A DNA stretch of 64,000 nucleotides from Synechococcales cyanobacterium CNB (lineage in GTDB: Bacteria; Planctomycetota; Phycisphaerae; Phycisphaerales; UBA1924): NCBI GenBank assembly GCA_030263455.1, contig SZOZ01000012.1:1-64000 (forward strand), written 5' to 3'. Positions within the stretch are counted from its first letter, which is position 1, and each line of letters opens with the position of its first letter. The notes under the pieces were generated by a model, which was not told the origin of the DNA, ran no database searches, and saw only the letters and a program-made list of their open reading frames with translations. Shown in pieces: positions 22,607 to 30,404 of this stretch. Made by a program: the position numbers and the translations under genes.

Positions 22607-23644
22607 ATGGCACACAGAGCACGCCGCGGATTCACGCTGATCGAACTGCTGGTGGTGATCGCGATCATCGCCCTTCTGATTGGACTCCTGCTACCCGCCC
22701 TCGGAGAGGCACGCCGCGCTGCACGAAACGTCATCAGCCAGTCGAACCTGAGCCAGCTGGTCAAGATCGGCCTGCTCTACACAGGCGAACACCGAAACTC
22801 ATTACTCAACCCCTTCTGCGCTCCCGGCGAACGTGGACCGCTGGCGACGATCAACGACGGCAACAATGCATGGAACGGCGTCATGAAGCCTGTCTCCGAA
22901 TACCTCTTCAAGTTCAACGACACCACTGGTGGAGGCATGTGGAACAGCGAGATGTACGCATTCCACTGGTATTCGCTTACCGCCAGCTGGCTCAGCGAGG
23001 GGGACTACGCCTCGGACGTCCAGTTCTCGCCATCCGACCCCAAACCAAAGCAACGATTCCTCGATGAGATTCTCGGCGGCGGAAGTCATGAACAGTGGAT
23101 ATGGGACACCTCGTACTGCTACTCGCCGACAATGTGGTTCTCCGCTGCTCGATACAAGAACCGTCCTCGCCCGAGTGCATCGGGCACCGCAGCAGCCGCG
23201 ATGGTCCGCAGAAACACGATTGATGACGTGACCTTCCCCGAACTCAAAGTCATGATGTGGGAGCGATTCGACACCTCGCAGAAACGTCGCAACCAGATCG
23301 CCTACTCCACGCCAGACGCTTCGAGCGGCACCCCCGCCGGAAGCATGAGCTTCTTCCCCAACTGGAACAACCCGGGAGCAGACCCCAACATCGGTCTTGT
23401 TGACGGCAGCGTCATCAAGTACGATCTCGACCAGGTCTATCTCGCTCTGCGAGACCAAAACCAGCCGCGAACCAAGGACTCCCTCACTCCGACAGACGTC
23501 TGGAACCCGCTCGCCGGCATCCTCAACAAGTACGCCATGGCCAAAGACAATCTGGAAAACGGTTCATCCACCGATCCCGGCGTCTACCCCGCCTTCTTCT
23601 GGGCCACCAAGGACGGCGTCCAGGGTCGCGACATCATCCGCTGA
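22607..23644 (+). CDS. Pseudopilin-like protein with prepilin leader
   Basis: This 345-residue protein starts MAHRARRG, then [18 protein letters not shown] and [15 protein letters not shown], a class III prepilin leader with cleavage expected after Gly8. The C-terminal region is rich in Trp, Tyr, Asn and Ser; [18 protein letters not shown] near residue 261 is the DG motif of this family. A GAGGAG Shine-Dalgarno precedes ATG 22607. Codons here are somewhat less GC-rich than in its neighbours. A strong intrinsic terminator follows. The protein probably faces the periplasm, held by its N-terminal helix; the function is unknown. Confidence 0.88.
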   Translation: MAHRARRGFTLIELLVVIAIIALLIGLLLPALGEARRAARNVISQSNLSQLVKIGLLYTGEHRNSLLNPFCAPGERGPLATINDGNNAWNGVMKPVSEYLFKFNDTTGGGMWNSEMYAFHWYSLTASWLSEGDYASDVQFSPSDPKPKQRFLDEILGGGSHEQWIWDTSYCYSPTMWFSAARYKNRPRPSASGTAAAAMVRRNTIDDVTFPELKVMMWERFDTSQKRRNQIAYSTPDASSGTPAGSMSFFPNWNNPGADPNIGLVDGSVIKYDLDQVYLALRDQNQPRTKDSLTPTDVWNPLAGILNKYAMAKDNLENGSSTDPGVYPAFFWATKDGVQGRDIIR

Positions 23645-23672
23645 CTCGAATCGGAACTCACTCGCATCGCAC

Positions 23673-23705
23673 GGGCGCGTCGGCGGAACCGACGCGCCCT
23701 TTCTT
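23673..23705 (+). terminator. Intrinsic terminator after the pseudopilin gene
   Basis: An 11-bp perfect stem (GGGCGCGTCGG at 23673-23683, CCGACGCGCCC at 23689-23699) encloses the loop CGGAA and is followed by TTTCTTCT-like sequence. This is a textbook rho-independent terminator, 28 bp after the stop of the pseudopilin gene. Confidence 0.85.
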
Positions 23706-23733
23706 CTCGCCTCGAACTCGACGGGGTACACGC

Positions 23734-23964
23734 ATGGACGAGAAACGCAAGAAAATGATTCTCGGTGTGGCCGCGGGCGTCATCGGCCTGCTGGCGATCA
23801 TTCTCATCGCGAGATCGATCCTCGGCGGCGGCACTGCCCCCGAGAGCGCGGAGTATGAACGTATCAAGCGAGAGGGGGGTAACACACCCCCACCGACGCC
23901 GACTCCGGCAGCCGACGATGGCACCGAAGCCGGTTCAGGCAGGCGACCCACTCAGCCGGAGTGA
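23734..23964 (+). CDS. Small membrane-anchored protein of unknown function
   Basis: I do not recognise this 76-residue protein. It begins MDEKRKKMI and has one transmembrane helix at about residues 8-28 (LGVAAGVIGLLAIILIA). A polar tail follows, rich in Pro, Thr, Gly and acidic residues (TPPPTPTPAADDG). The positive N-terminus suggests the tail faces the periplasm. It lies just after the terminator of the pseudopilin gene, so it needs its own promoter or read-through. It may be an accessory protein of the pseudopilin, but nothing in the sequence proves that. Confidence 0.6.
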   Translation: MDEKRKKMILGVAAGVIGLLAIILIARSILGGGTAPESAEYERIKREGGNTPPPTPTPAADDGTEAGSGRRPTQPE

Positions 23965-24125
23965 AACCACATCGGCGCGGCCGCGCCGAGTTTCATGCCA
24001 CCGAGTTCGGCTTTGCGAGCTCGTCGCCGCGGGCGCGAACGGCGGCGTGTGGAGCACCGACTTCGACTCAGAGCAGCCGAAGTCGGTGGTATGGCACTAC
24101 GCGCGCGGTTTCGCCAGCAGCCTCG
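23965..24125. other. Convergent intergenic region with hairpin
   Basis: This 161-bp gap lies between two converging genes. It contains an 11-bp perfect hairpin (CACCGACTTCG at 24055-24065, CGAAGTCGGTG at 24078-24088, 12-base loop) without a T-tract on either side. It may act as a bidirectional transcription barrier. I see no gene. Confidence 0.35.
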
Positions 24126-24896
24126 TTATCGCTGCAATCCCCCACACGATGCGCACGCGGTGGGCGTCGGATCGTGCGGAGAAGATGATGGCGCCACGCC
24201 TTCGTCTCGGCGGATGCGTTCACGGACACGCGGGAAGAGGATGTTGTTCTCCTTGTGAACGTGCCGGTGCATGTCGGATTCCAGCGCACGCAGCCCTTCG
24301 AGCAGCGCCCGGTACGTGCCGCACGCGTCCATCGGCACGGCGAACCCGCCGGTCAACTCTCGCATCCGTTCGAGGGCACGGCCGGCGTCGTCGTGCTCCT
24401 GCTCCATCACGGCGATCGGCGCGCCAATGCCCCTGATGGTCTGCCCTGACTCGACCGCGCGGATCGCGGGAAAGAGAATCTGCTCCTCCTTGTGCATGTG
24501 TGCGGTCAGTTCAGCAGCGAAGCCACGAAACACCTTCGCGACTTCGTGCATCTCCGGTCGGCGTTCGCCGTGGGCCTTGACGACGCGATCGAGCCGCGCC
24601 GCGAGGGCGGGCAACTCGCGCCGAACGAACTGGTGGTGAGTGGCCTCGATGTGGTCGCACAGGTCGCCGAGGCTCGCGGTGCGCCAGTCCCGCTCATCGC
24701 CGGTCTGCACCGACGCGGTGGCTTCCAGACCCGACACCACCTCCCGCAGGTCGAGGCACTTGTGTTCGACGGCCTCCGCAAGCGTCTTGCGGCCTCCGCA
24801 GCAGTAGTCGATGCCAAAGCCCTCGAGAGTCGTGGCAACGGCCGGGTATCGGGCGACGATCTCGCCCACCGTCATGGTCGGGGTGATGGCGGTCAT
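24126..24896 (-). CDS. Iron-sulfur cluster repair di-iron protein (RIC/YtfE/ScdA family)
   Basis: RIC proteins repair Fe-S clusters damaged by nitric oxide or oxidants. This 256-residue protein has the N-terminal ScdA domain with FGIDYCCGGRKTLAEA near residue 28, followed by a hemerythrin-like four-helix domain. Its metal ligands are visible as ATHHQFVRREL, HMHKEEQILFPAI, MEQEHDDAGRAL and HRHVHKENNILFPRV. A short tail ends with CASCGGL. ATG 24896 follows AAGGAGG, an excellent ribosome binding site. Upstream is a strong promoter overlapping a dyad, listed separately, consistent with inducible expression under nitrosative stress. Confidence 0.92.
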   Translation of the reverse strand: MTAITPTMTVGEIVARYPAVATTLEGFGIDYCCGGRKTLAEAVEHKCLDLREVVSGLEATASVQTGDERDWRTASLGDLCDHIEATHHQFVRRELPALAARLDRVVKAHGERRPEMHEVAKVFRGFAAELTAHMHKEEQILFPAIRAVESGQTIRGIGAPIAVMEQEHDDAGRALERMRELTGGFAVPMDACGTYRALLEGLRALESDMHRHVHKENNILFPRVRERIRRDEGVAPSSSPHDPTPTACASCGGLQR

Positions 24897-24920
24897 GGGG
24901 CCTCCTTGCTGAAAGAGCGA

Positions 24921-24950
24921 TATCGTATAATCGGATAAACAACTCGTCAA
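24921..24950 (-). promoter_or_regulatory. Promoter with overlapping operator-like dyad for the RIC gene
   Basis: On the minus strand TTGACG (24945-24950), a 17-bp spacer and TACGAT (24922-24927) form a good sigma-70-type promoter. The -10 lies inside an imperfect 17-bp dyad at 24921-24937 (TATCCGATTATACGATA read on the minus strand; TATC and GATA arms). The AT-rich patch stands out in this GC-rich DNA. A repressor such as an Rrf2-type (NsrR-like) or another NO sensor could bind there; the regulator is not identified. Confidence 0.6.
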
Positions 24951-25046
24951 TACGCGGGTTCGCGGTTTCTGCCAAAATCATCGCGTATTCGCGTTTAGTT
25001 CGGTGTTGATCGTGCGGAATCGTTGAAGCGCGCCGATGATGCCCTC

Positions 25047-25358
25047 ATGCCGAAGGGGCGTACGAGGCGGACACCGTGGCTGGCGATCGGCGTGCTGCTG
25101 CTGGTTGCCGCGGTGGGAGTGGGTGCGGTCGAAACCACGCGGAACCTGAACCGGCTGGAACGAACGGTCGGCGGCACGGTGGTGTACGTGGGGTACACGA
25201 AGTTTGTGCGGGCCGTGGAGCGGTCACCGTGGACGCTCACGCTCGCGCTCGCGGGCGGAGTGGCGGTTGCGGTCGGGCTTGCAGGTCGCGCCTGCGGTGT
25301 GGGCGGGCGCCCGCGCCGGCATCGCCGCGCACGGCCCACACGCTCGCGCCGACGATGA
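25047..25358 (+). CDS. Small membrane protein, unknown function
   Basis: This 103-residue protein is not recognised. It has two hydrophobic helices: LAIGVLLLVAAVGVGAVETT near the N-terminus, and TLTLALAGGVAVAVGLAG near residue 65. Between them is a short polar loop with a Tyr/Val-rich stretch (VVYVGYTKFVRAVE), and the C-terminus is Arg-rich. ATG 25047 was chosen over an in-frame TTG eight codons earlier; no clear Shine-Dalgarno is seen. It is divergent from the RIC gene and its stop is 10 bp from the end of the convergent M19 gene. The coding call is moderate. Confidence 0.5.
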   Translation: MPKGRTRRTPWLAIGVLLLVAAVGVGAVETTRNLNRLERTVGGTVVYVGYTKFVRAVERSPWTLTLALAGGVAVAVGLAGRACGVGGRPRRHRRARPTRSRRR

Positions 25359-25368
25359 GCAGAGCCTG

Positions 25369-26493
25369 TCACGCCTCCCCCATCGGATCGAGGCTCCAGA
25401 ACCTCGCCCAGTTGCCCCAGGCGAAGCCGTGAATCGCCTCGTCGGTCCAGCCTCGGGAAACGAGGGCGTCGGCGATGCGGTGCAGGTCCGCAGGCGAGTC
25501 GATGCCCAGCGGCAGGTCGTTGGCTGTCAGTCCGCCGTCCATGTCCGACCCGAGCGCGACGCCGCGTGTGTGCCCCATGACCGCACAAACGTGCTCGACG
25601 TGGGCGATCAGGTCGTTGATCGTCGGGCGGTCCTCGGGGTTCGAGCGGTCGATGCCCACCTTGATGAAGTTGCGGACCAGGTTGACGCCGACGATCCCGC
25701 CTCGACGGCCGATCTCGCGGACCGTCTCGTCGGCCAGATGCCGCTGCCAGTCCTTGTTCTCATGCCCACCGAGCAGGGCACGGCAGTTGGAGTGCGAGGC
25801 GATGACCGGGCGATCGGTGTGCGCCAAGAGTTCGTCGGTAGCCCGCTGTGAGAGGTGCGTGAGGTCGTGGACGACGCCGAGTGTGTCCATCGCGCGGGCG
25901 AGTTCGCGGCCGAGGTCGGTCAGGCCTCCGTCCGTGCCGTTGCCGCCGGCGTACCGCGAACCGCGCCACCACGCCATGCCGATGGCGATGACGCCGCGCT
26001 CGGCCCACCACAGAAGTTCGTCCGGCGTGGTGATGGGGTCGGCGCATTCCATGAGGATGCCGAGGAAGAGCCGCGAATCGCGAGGCTTGAATCCCGGGTC
26101 TTGAGACGGGTGACTCGCGGATACGGGTTTGGATGTTGCGGATTGCGTGGTCGTGGATGCGCGGGGTGGAAGGAACGAGGCGACGCCGGCATCGCGCCAG
26201 GCGTGGTAGACGGCCAGTTGGCGGAGGCCCGCGCGGTGCGCCGCGGCCGCGTCGCCGACGGGGTAGGAGTACGAGCCGGCCTGCTCGCCGCCTGTCGGCG
26301 CATCGACGATCGCCTCGGTGAAGATCGTCCCGAGGCACGCCCGAACGCGGCCTTCGTGCAGCGAGGGAAGCGTGACCGCCGCCGGAGCCAGCGGACCACC
26401 GCAGGATTCGAGGGGCGCGTGCAAGTCTCGCCCCAGTTCCACCAAGTAGGCAAGGTCGAGGTGGCCGTCGAACCAGATAGGGGCGTCGGGCAT
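25369..26493 (-). CDS. Peptidase M19 (membrane dipeptidase family)
   Basis: M19 enzymes are zinc dipeptidases that cleave a broad range of dipeptides, often with a D-residue. The 374-residue product opens with IWFDGHLDLAYLV, the His-X-Asp metal site. Later blocks are VVHDLTHLSQRATDEL, VIASHSNCRALLGGHEN, GGIVGVNLVRNFI and GVALGSDMDGGLTAND, all typical. The order and length fit the family. An insert at about residues 110-140, rich in Ser, Thr and Pro, is unusual. ATG 26493 was chosen because it places the metal motif nine residues in; the 15 in-frame upstream codons look unrelated. No signal peptide is evident, so a cytoplasmic location is likely. Confidence 0.88.
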   Translation of the reverse strand: MPDAPIWFDGHLDLAYLVELGRDLHAPLESCGGPLAPAAVTLPSLHEGRVRACLGTIFTEAIVDAPTGGEQAGSYSYPVGDAAAAHRAGLRQLAVYHAWRDAGVASFLPPRASTTTQSATSKPVSASHPSQDPGFKPRDSRLFLGILMECADPITTPDELLWWAERGVIAIGMAWWRGSRYAGGNGTDGGLTDLGRELARAMDTLGVVHDLTHLSQRATDELLAHTDRPVIASHSNCRALLGGHENKDWQRHLADETVREIGRRGGIVGVNLVRNFIKVGIDRSNPEDRPTINDLIAHVEHVCAVMGHTRGVALGSDMDGGLTANDLPLGIDSPADLHRIADALVSRGWTDEAIHGFAWGNWARFWSLDPMGEA

Positions 26494-26587
26494 GACGGCT
26501 GGACGGTAGGACACACCGCAAGCGAGGGAGCACACCACGCACGGAACGGATACCGTTCCCGAAACGCGGCTTCAGGGAGGGCATGAC

Positions 26588-27310
26588 ATGCCGAGCATTT
26601 CAAGGGTTCACCGGCGCGGGGTGATCAAGGTGGGGTGCGCGGCCCTGCTGGTGATCGTTGTGCTGGCGATGGCGGCCGGGTTCTGGTTCGCGCTCAGCTG
26701 GCGTGGCTGGGCAGCGGAAGGCTCTCGCAAGGCGTTTGCCGCGCTGATCGAGAAGACAGGCCTGCCCGACGAGCAGAAGCAGGGCATGATCGCGCACATC
26801 GACTCGCTGACCGCAGAGTTCGAGGCGGGCACCGTTTCAGCCCGCGACCTGGTCTCGGTCGTCGAGGAGGTCTCAAGAAGCCCGATCATCCCGGCAGCGA
26901 TTGTGGCGGCCATGTACGAAGGCTACGTCCAGCCCTCGACGCTTTCGGAAGAGGAAAAGCAGGAGGCCCGGATCACGCTTCGGCGCTTCGCCCGCGGCGT
27001 CTATGAGAAGTCCATCCCTGAGAGCGCAATCGGGCCGACGATCGAACCCATCAGCGCGCCGCGCGATCAATCGAACGTCTCGATCGGCACGGGACGCGCA
27101 GACTATCACCTCAAGGAACCCAAGAAGGTCACCCCCGACGAGCTCCGTGCCTTCATCGCCAACGCCCGAGCGAAGGCGGACGAAGCGGGCGTGTCCGGGG
27201 ACGTCACGGAAGTCGATTTCGCCGCCGAACTCGGCAAGGCGATCGACACCGCGCTGGGACGGAGCCGACCTCCGCTCGAGAGCGACCACGAACCGGCCGG
27301 TGAGGACTGA
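26588..27310 (+). CDS. Membrane-anchored protein of unknown function
   Basis: I do not recognise this 240-residue protein. A basic N-terminus (RVHRRGVIK) precedes one transmembrane helix at about residues 14-36 (ALLVIVVLAMAAGFWFAL). The remaining ~200 residues are helical and charged, probably outside the membrane. They show an alpha-helical bundle pattern around KTGLPDEQKQGMIAHIDSLT and a low-complexity acidic end. ATG 26588 follows GGGAGG. It is divergent from the M19 gene and converges on the CoA-transferase gene. Confidence 0.75.
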   Translation: MPSISRVHRRGVIKVGCAALLVIVVLAMAAGFWFALSWRGWAAEGSRKAFAALIEKTGLPDEQKQGMIAHIDSLTAEFEAGTVSARDLVSVVEEVSRSPIIPAAIVAAMYEGYVQPSTLSEEEKQEARITLRRFARGVYEKSIPESAIGPTIEPISAPRDQSNVSIGTGRADYHLKEPKKVTPDELRAFIANARAKADEAGVSGDVTEVDFAAELGKAIDTALGRSRPPLESDHEPAGED

Positions 27311-27337
27311 ACGCCGCTACACCCGGACTGTTGCAGC

Positions 27338-28000
27338 TCAGACCGCGATCGATACGGGATCGCCACCGGCGACGATCTCAGCCGCGGTCTTGGCGATCAC
27401 CTCGTCCTTCGTGACTCCCTTGGCGAGTTCCGTCAGGACGAACCGGCGCCGGTCGTAGTCCATCCGCAGGACACACAGGTCGGAAATGACCATGTCCACG
27501 CAGCGGCGACCCGTCAAGGGGAGCGTGCACGCGGGCAGGATCTTGCTCTCACCCTTCTTGTTGCAGTGCTCCATCATCACGATGACGCGGCGGACGCCTG
27601 CGACCAGGTCCATCGCGCCGCCCATGCCTTTGACCATCTTGCCGGGGATCATCCAGTTGGCGATGTCGCCCTCCTGGCTGACCTCCATGGCGCCCAGGAT
27701 GCACATGTCCACGTGCCCTCCGCGGATCATGGCGAACGAATCCGACGAGGAGAACGAGCTCGCCCCGGTGCGGGCCGTGATGGTCTGTTTGCCGGCGTTG
27801 ATGAGGTCCGCATCCACCTCGGCCTCGGTCGGGAACGGGCCGATCCCGAGCAGGCCGTTCTCGGATTGGAGCCATACGTCCACCCCCGGCGGTATGTGGT
27901 TCGCCACGAGCGTCGGCATGCCGATGCCAAGGTTCACGATGTAGCCGTCCCGCAGTTCACGGGCGGCGCGGGCGGCGATCTGGTCGCGAGTCAGGGGCAT
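27338..28000 (-). CDS. scoB: 3-oxoacid CoA-transferase subunit B
   Basis: This is the beta subunit of a two-subunit acetoacetyl/3-oxoacid CoA-transferase, which moves CoA between succinyl-CoA or acetyl-CoA and acetoacetate. The catalytic glutamate is in [30 protein letters not shown] near residue 23 and [14 protein letters not shown] near residue 93 are characteristic. At 220 residues it is full length. Partner subunit A is normally encoded next to B, but neither neighbour fits: upstream is a HAD hydrolase (ends 9 bp away) and downstream is an unrelated convergent gene. The A subunit must be elsewhere, or the protein acts differently. Confidence 0.92.
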   Translation of the reverse strand: MPLTRDQIAARAARELRDGYIVNLGIGMPTLVANHIPPGVDVWLQSENGLLGIGPFPTEAEVDADLINAGKQTITARTGASSFSSSDSFAMIRGGHVDMCILGAMEVSQEGDIANWMIPGKMVKGMGGAMDLVAGVRRVIVMMEHCNKKGESKILPACTLPLTGRRCVDMVISDLCVLRMDYDRRRFVLTELAKGVTKDEVIAKTAAEIVAGGDPVSIAV

Positions 28001-28009
28001 GGGGGAAGT

Positions 28010-28756
28010 CTACAGCAGAATCGTGGGTAGTGGACCTGGGGGAGAACGCGGCGCGAGACTTCCGCCGTGCAGGATGGACACGAGGGTGGCGAGGTCTGGG
28101 ACTTCGATATCGGCCTGCGCGTGGCTCGGCATCGTCGCGCCGTGCCGGCCTGCCTGGCGGTTCACCCAGACAGTCACAAAGCCCAGGGAGCGGGCCGGCG
28201 CGATGTCATGGTATCGGCTCTGGGCGACGTGCAGCACACGCTCGCATGGCAGGCCGAGGACTTCGAGTCCGCGACGGAAGTGGGCATGTCCCGGCTTGTA
28301 CGACCGCACGTCCTCCGCGGTGATGAGGGCATCGAGTTCGACGCCCAGTTTCGGGGCGGACAGGGCGAACAGGTCGCGGTCGATGTTCGACAGCACGGCC
28401 AGCCGGTAGCGTCGTTTGAGGTCGCGCAGCGCCTGGAGCGTGTCCGCGAAGGCAGGCCAGTCGCGGATGGACTCCGCGAGCAAGCCGTCTTCGCCGGTAG
28501 CAAGCGTGATGCCGATTCGATCGGCGATCCGTCGGCACACCTCCGCGAGCACTTCGCGATATCGACGGTACCGGCCCCGCTGCGCCTCGGACTCCAACTC
28601 GGCGTACAGGCTGAGCAGGGCGTCGTCGCCGGGAGAGCGGACGCCGTGCCGGTTGAGCAGGGCGTTCAGTGCGGCGAGCAGTCCGCGCTCCCAATCGACG
28701 AGCGTGCCGTAGCAGTCGAACGTAAGTGCGTCGAATCGGCTCGGGTCGAGCGTCAC
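28010..28756 (-). CDS. HAD-superfamily hydrolase, haloacid dehalogenase type II-like
   Basis: This 248-residue HAD hydrolase has motif I as FDALTFDCYGTLVDWE near residue 8, motif II as LAVLSNIDRDLF near residue 118, the lysine of motif III as DVRSYKPGHAHF, and a final motif near HVAQSRYHDIAPARSLGF. The C-Y-G-T-L motif and the helical cap resemble L-2-haloacid dehalogenases. Motif I has Cys between the first Asp and Tyr, not a second Asp, which fits dehalogenases better than phosphatases. It sits 9 bp upstream of the CoA-transferase subunit B gene, so the two are probably co-transcribed. The substrate is unknown. Confidence 0.85.
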   Translation of the reverse strand: MTLDPSRFDALTFDCYGTLVDWERGLLAALNALLNRHGVRSPGDDALLSLYAELESEAQRGRYRRYREVLAEVCRRIADRIGITLATGEDGLLAESIRDWPAFADTLQALRDLKRRYRLAVLSNIDRDLFALSAPKLGVELDALITAEDVRSYKPGHAHFRRGLEVLGLPCERVLHVAQSRYHDIAPARSLGFVTVWVNRQAGRHGATMPSHAQADIEVPDLATLVSILHGGSLAPRSPPGPLPTILL

Positions 28757-28771
28757 GGGCGTCGGCTCCGG

Positions 28772-29074
28772 TCAGGCGGGAGGGCGCGAGTTCCAGCGGT
28801 CGATGCGCGACACGGATCGGCCGTGCCGCGCCCGGATTCGTGCCGTGATGAGCATGAACGAGCCGGCCAGGAGGAGCGGGGCGCCGGCGACCCCGATCAG
28901 GACACCCCGAAACATGGCGGGGACGACCGCCTCCTCGCGCCCCTCGGGTTGGCCGAGAGGGTCGGTCGTCATGTCTGCGTACAGCGAGCCGAGTTCTCGG
29001 AGGGCAGTCCCGATCCCGACGAGGACAATCCCTCCCCCCACAAGGATCAGCAGCCAAGCGAGTGTTTTCTTCAC
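28772..29074 (-). CDS. Small two-helix membrane protein, unknown function
   Basis: This 100-residue protein is not recognised. It begins VKKTLAWLLILVGGGIVLVG and has a second hydrophobic segment, VLIGVAGAPLLLAGSFMLIT, separated by an acidic loop of about 35 residues (DMTTDPLGQPEGREE). The Arg-rich C-terminus is probably cytoplasmic. The frame is open far upstream, but that part is antisense to the next gene, so the GTG at 29074 is preferred. It ends 15 bp upstream of the HAD hydrolase start and may belong to the same transcript. Confidence 0.6.
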   Translation of the reverse strand: MKKTLAWLLILVGGGIVLVGIGTALRELGSLYADMTTDPLGQPEGREEAVVPAMFRGVLIGVAGAPLLLAGSFMLITARIRARHGRSVSRIDRWNSRPPA

Positions 29075-29218
29075 GAGCGATGCTAGTGGACCTGGCAAGA
29101 CGGGCAAACCCGATCCGGAGTGGAGGGGGGCTTGCGTCCGAGGGGGGACGTCGGGTAGAGTGTGTCGGACGGTTACGGAGGGGCGTGCTTCCCTGGTTTG
29201 GACGATGGGAGCCGCGGT

Positions 29219-29929
29219 TTGAGGACGAAGAGTGGCGGAACATGCTCGCCTGTGGCCGTTCGCGCCTCGCGGTCGCGCGGGTTTTCGCTTGTCGAGTTGA
29301 TGGTGGTGATCGGGATCGCGGCGATCCTCGCGGGGCTGATGATGCCCGCGCTGGCGGGGTCGATCTCGCAGAGCCGTCTGACGCGCGATATGGCGCTGCT
29401 CCGCTCGCACGCCGCGACGGTGGCGATGTACTGCACGGACTACGACGGGGTGTTTCCGCTGGCCAACACCGACCCCTGGTTCGCGGCCCAGTCGTGGGGT
29501 GAGGCCGTTCTCAAGGCCGGTCACTTCGAGTCGGAGAGCGAGATCGACCCGGACGTGCATCGGCGCGGCAAGTACCCGTCGATCGCGCTCTCGATGTGCA
29601 TGGTCTACGACGCAGCGCTGATGCGCCCCGGGCACACAGTCCCGGTCGAGCAGCAGAGAACTTCGCCCGTGCGGGCGGAGCAGGTGCTGTTCCCGTCGTC
29701 CAAGGGGCTGCTGTTCAAGGTGCACAACGGCAGCCCGATCCCCGAAGAGGGAGGCACGCAGTTCTGTTGCATGGACCTGTGGGTGTTCCCCGCGGCTTTC
29801 GCGGATGGGTCCGCGAGCGCGGGAACGTACCTGGATTTTCACAACGGGCTTCCTCCGTACGTGGAGAACGAGATCGGGATGCCCGTGTACTCGACGTGGT
29901 TTGGAGTGAGAGGGATGGACCGTTGGTGA
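29219..29929 (+). CDS. Pseudopilin-like protein heading the Cys-rich/MauE operon
   Basis: The prepilin core reads GFSLVELMVVIGIAAILAG and LMMPALAGSIS, a slightly divergent version of the pseudopilin helix (SLVE instead of TLIE), with a hydrophobic segment of about 20 residues. The rest has a Cys pair (QFCCMDLW). The start is unclear: a GTG at 29162 would give an odd 40-residue leader, while the TTG at 29219 has GGGAG seven bases upstream and a 21-residue leader, so I use that; GTG 29252 is a third choice. The next gene follows after 25 bp. It may supply an envelope-anchored partner for the cysteine-rich protein downstream. Confidence 0.8.
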   Translation: MRTKSGGTCSPVAVRASRSRGFSLVELMVVIGIAAILAGLMMPALAGSISQSRLTRDMALLRSHAATVAMYCTDYDGVFPLANTDPWFAAQSWGEAVLKAGHFESESEIDPDVHRRGKYPSIALSMCMVYDAALMRPGHTVPVEQQRTSPVRAEQVLFPSSKGLLFKVHNGSPIPEEGGTQFCCMDLWVFPAAFADGSASAGTYLDFHNGLPPYVENEIGMPVYSTWFGVRGMDRW

Positions 29930-29954
29930 CACCTGTGTCAGAGAGGAGATCGAG

Positions 29955-30404
29955 ATGAGAGGGTCACATCGAGCGATAGGAATAGCAAGCCTGCTGTTGG
30001 CGGGGGTCGGAATGATGGCGCAGATGGCGCCGGTCTGCTGCCGGTACACCTACGACTGGCCCCTGGATGGACAGGGACCGAACGGCGCGTGTACCGGCGA
30101 CTTTGCCACCGTGTGCGAGGCGGGGTCCGGCAACGCACCATCGAGCGATCCGGTGGCAAAGGTCCGCCGGCCGGGTTCCCGCTACGCGCTGTGCTGCACG
30201 TACACGCTCGGCGGCAGCGGCGTGTTCATCATCGCGCCCTGCGACGAGCCGCCTCACCCTGATGCCGAGATGATCGGGCAGCTTGCGGACGGCAACTGCT
30301 GCTGGGCGTACGATCCGGGCGGGATGAACGTTGATTGCTGGCCACTGCAACTCACGGTCATGAGGTGCGAAAACTCGTGCAAAGACAACCAGGCTCCTCA
30401 GTGA
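29955..30404 (+). CDS. Secreted cysteine-rich protein
   Basis: This 149-residue protein has a signal peptide at about residues 1-24 (AIGIASLLLAGVGMMAQ) and about 125 mature residues containing 12 cysteines. Three CC pairs sit in similar surroundings: VCCRYTYD, LCCTYTLGG and NCCWAYDPGG, with Tyr or Trp following. No family is recognised. Twelve cysteines in an exported protein should form up to six disulfides. ATG 29955 follows AGAGGAG. Its stop overlaps the next start (TGATG), and a MauE-like membrane protein is encoded two genes further on. Confidence 0.8.
   Translation: MRGSHRAIGIASLLLAGVGMMAQMAPVCCRYTYDWPLDGQGPNGACTGDFATVCEAGSGNAPSSDPVAKVRRPGSRYALCCTYTLGGSGVFIIAPCDEPPHPDAEMIGQLADGNCCWAYDPGGMNVDCWPLQLTVMRCENSCKDNQAPQ

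Noticed and set aside
24055-24088. Perfect 11-bp hairpin as an intrinsic terminator
   Set aside because: No T-tract on either strand; kept only as a possible barrier in the intergenic entry.
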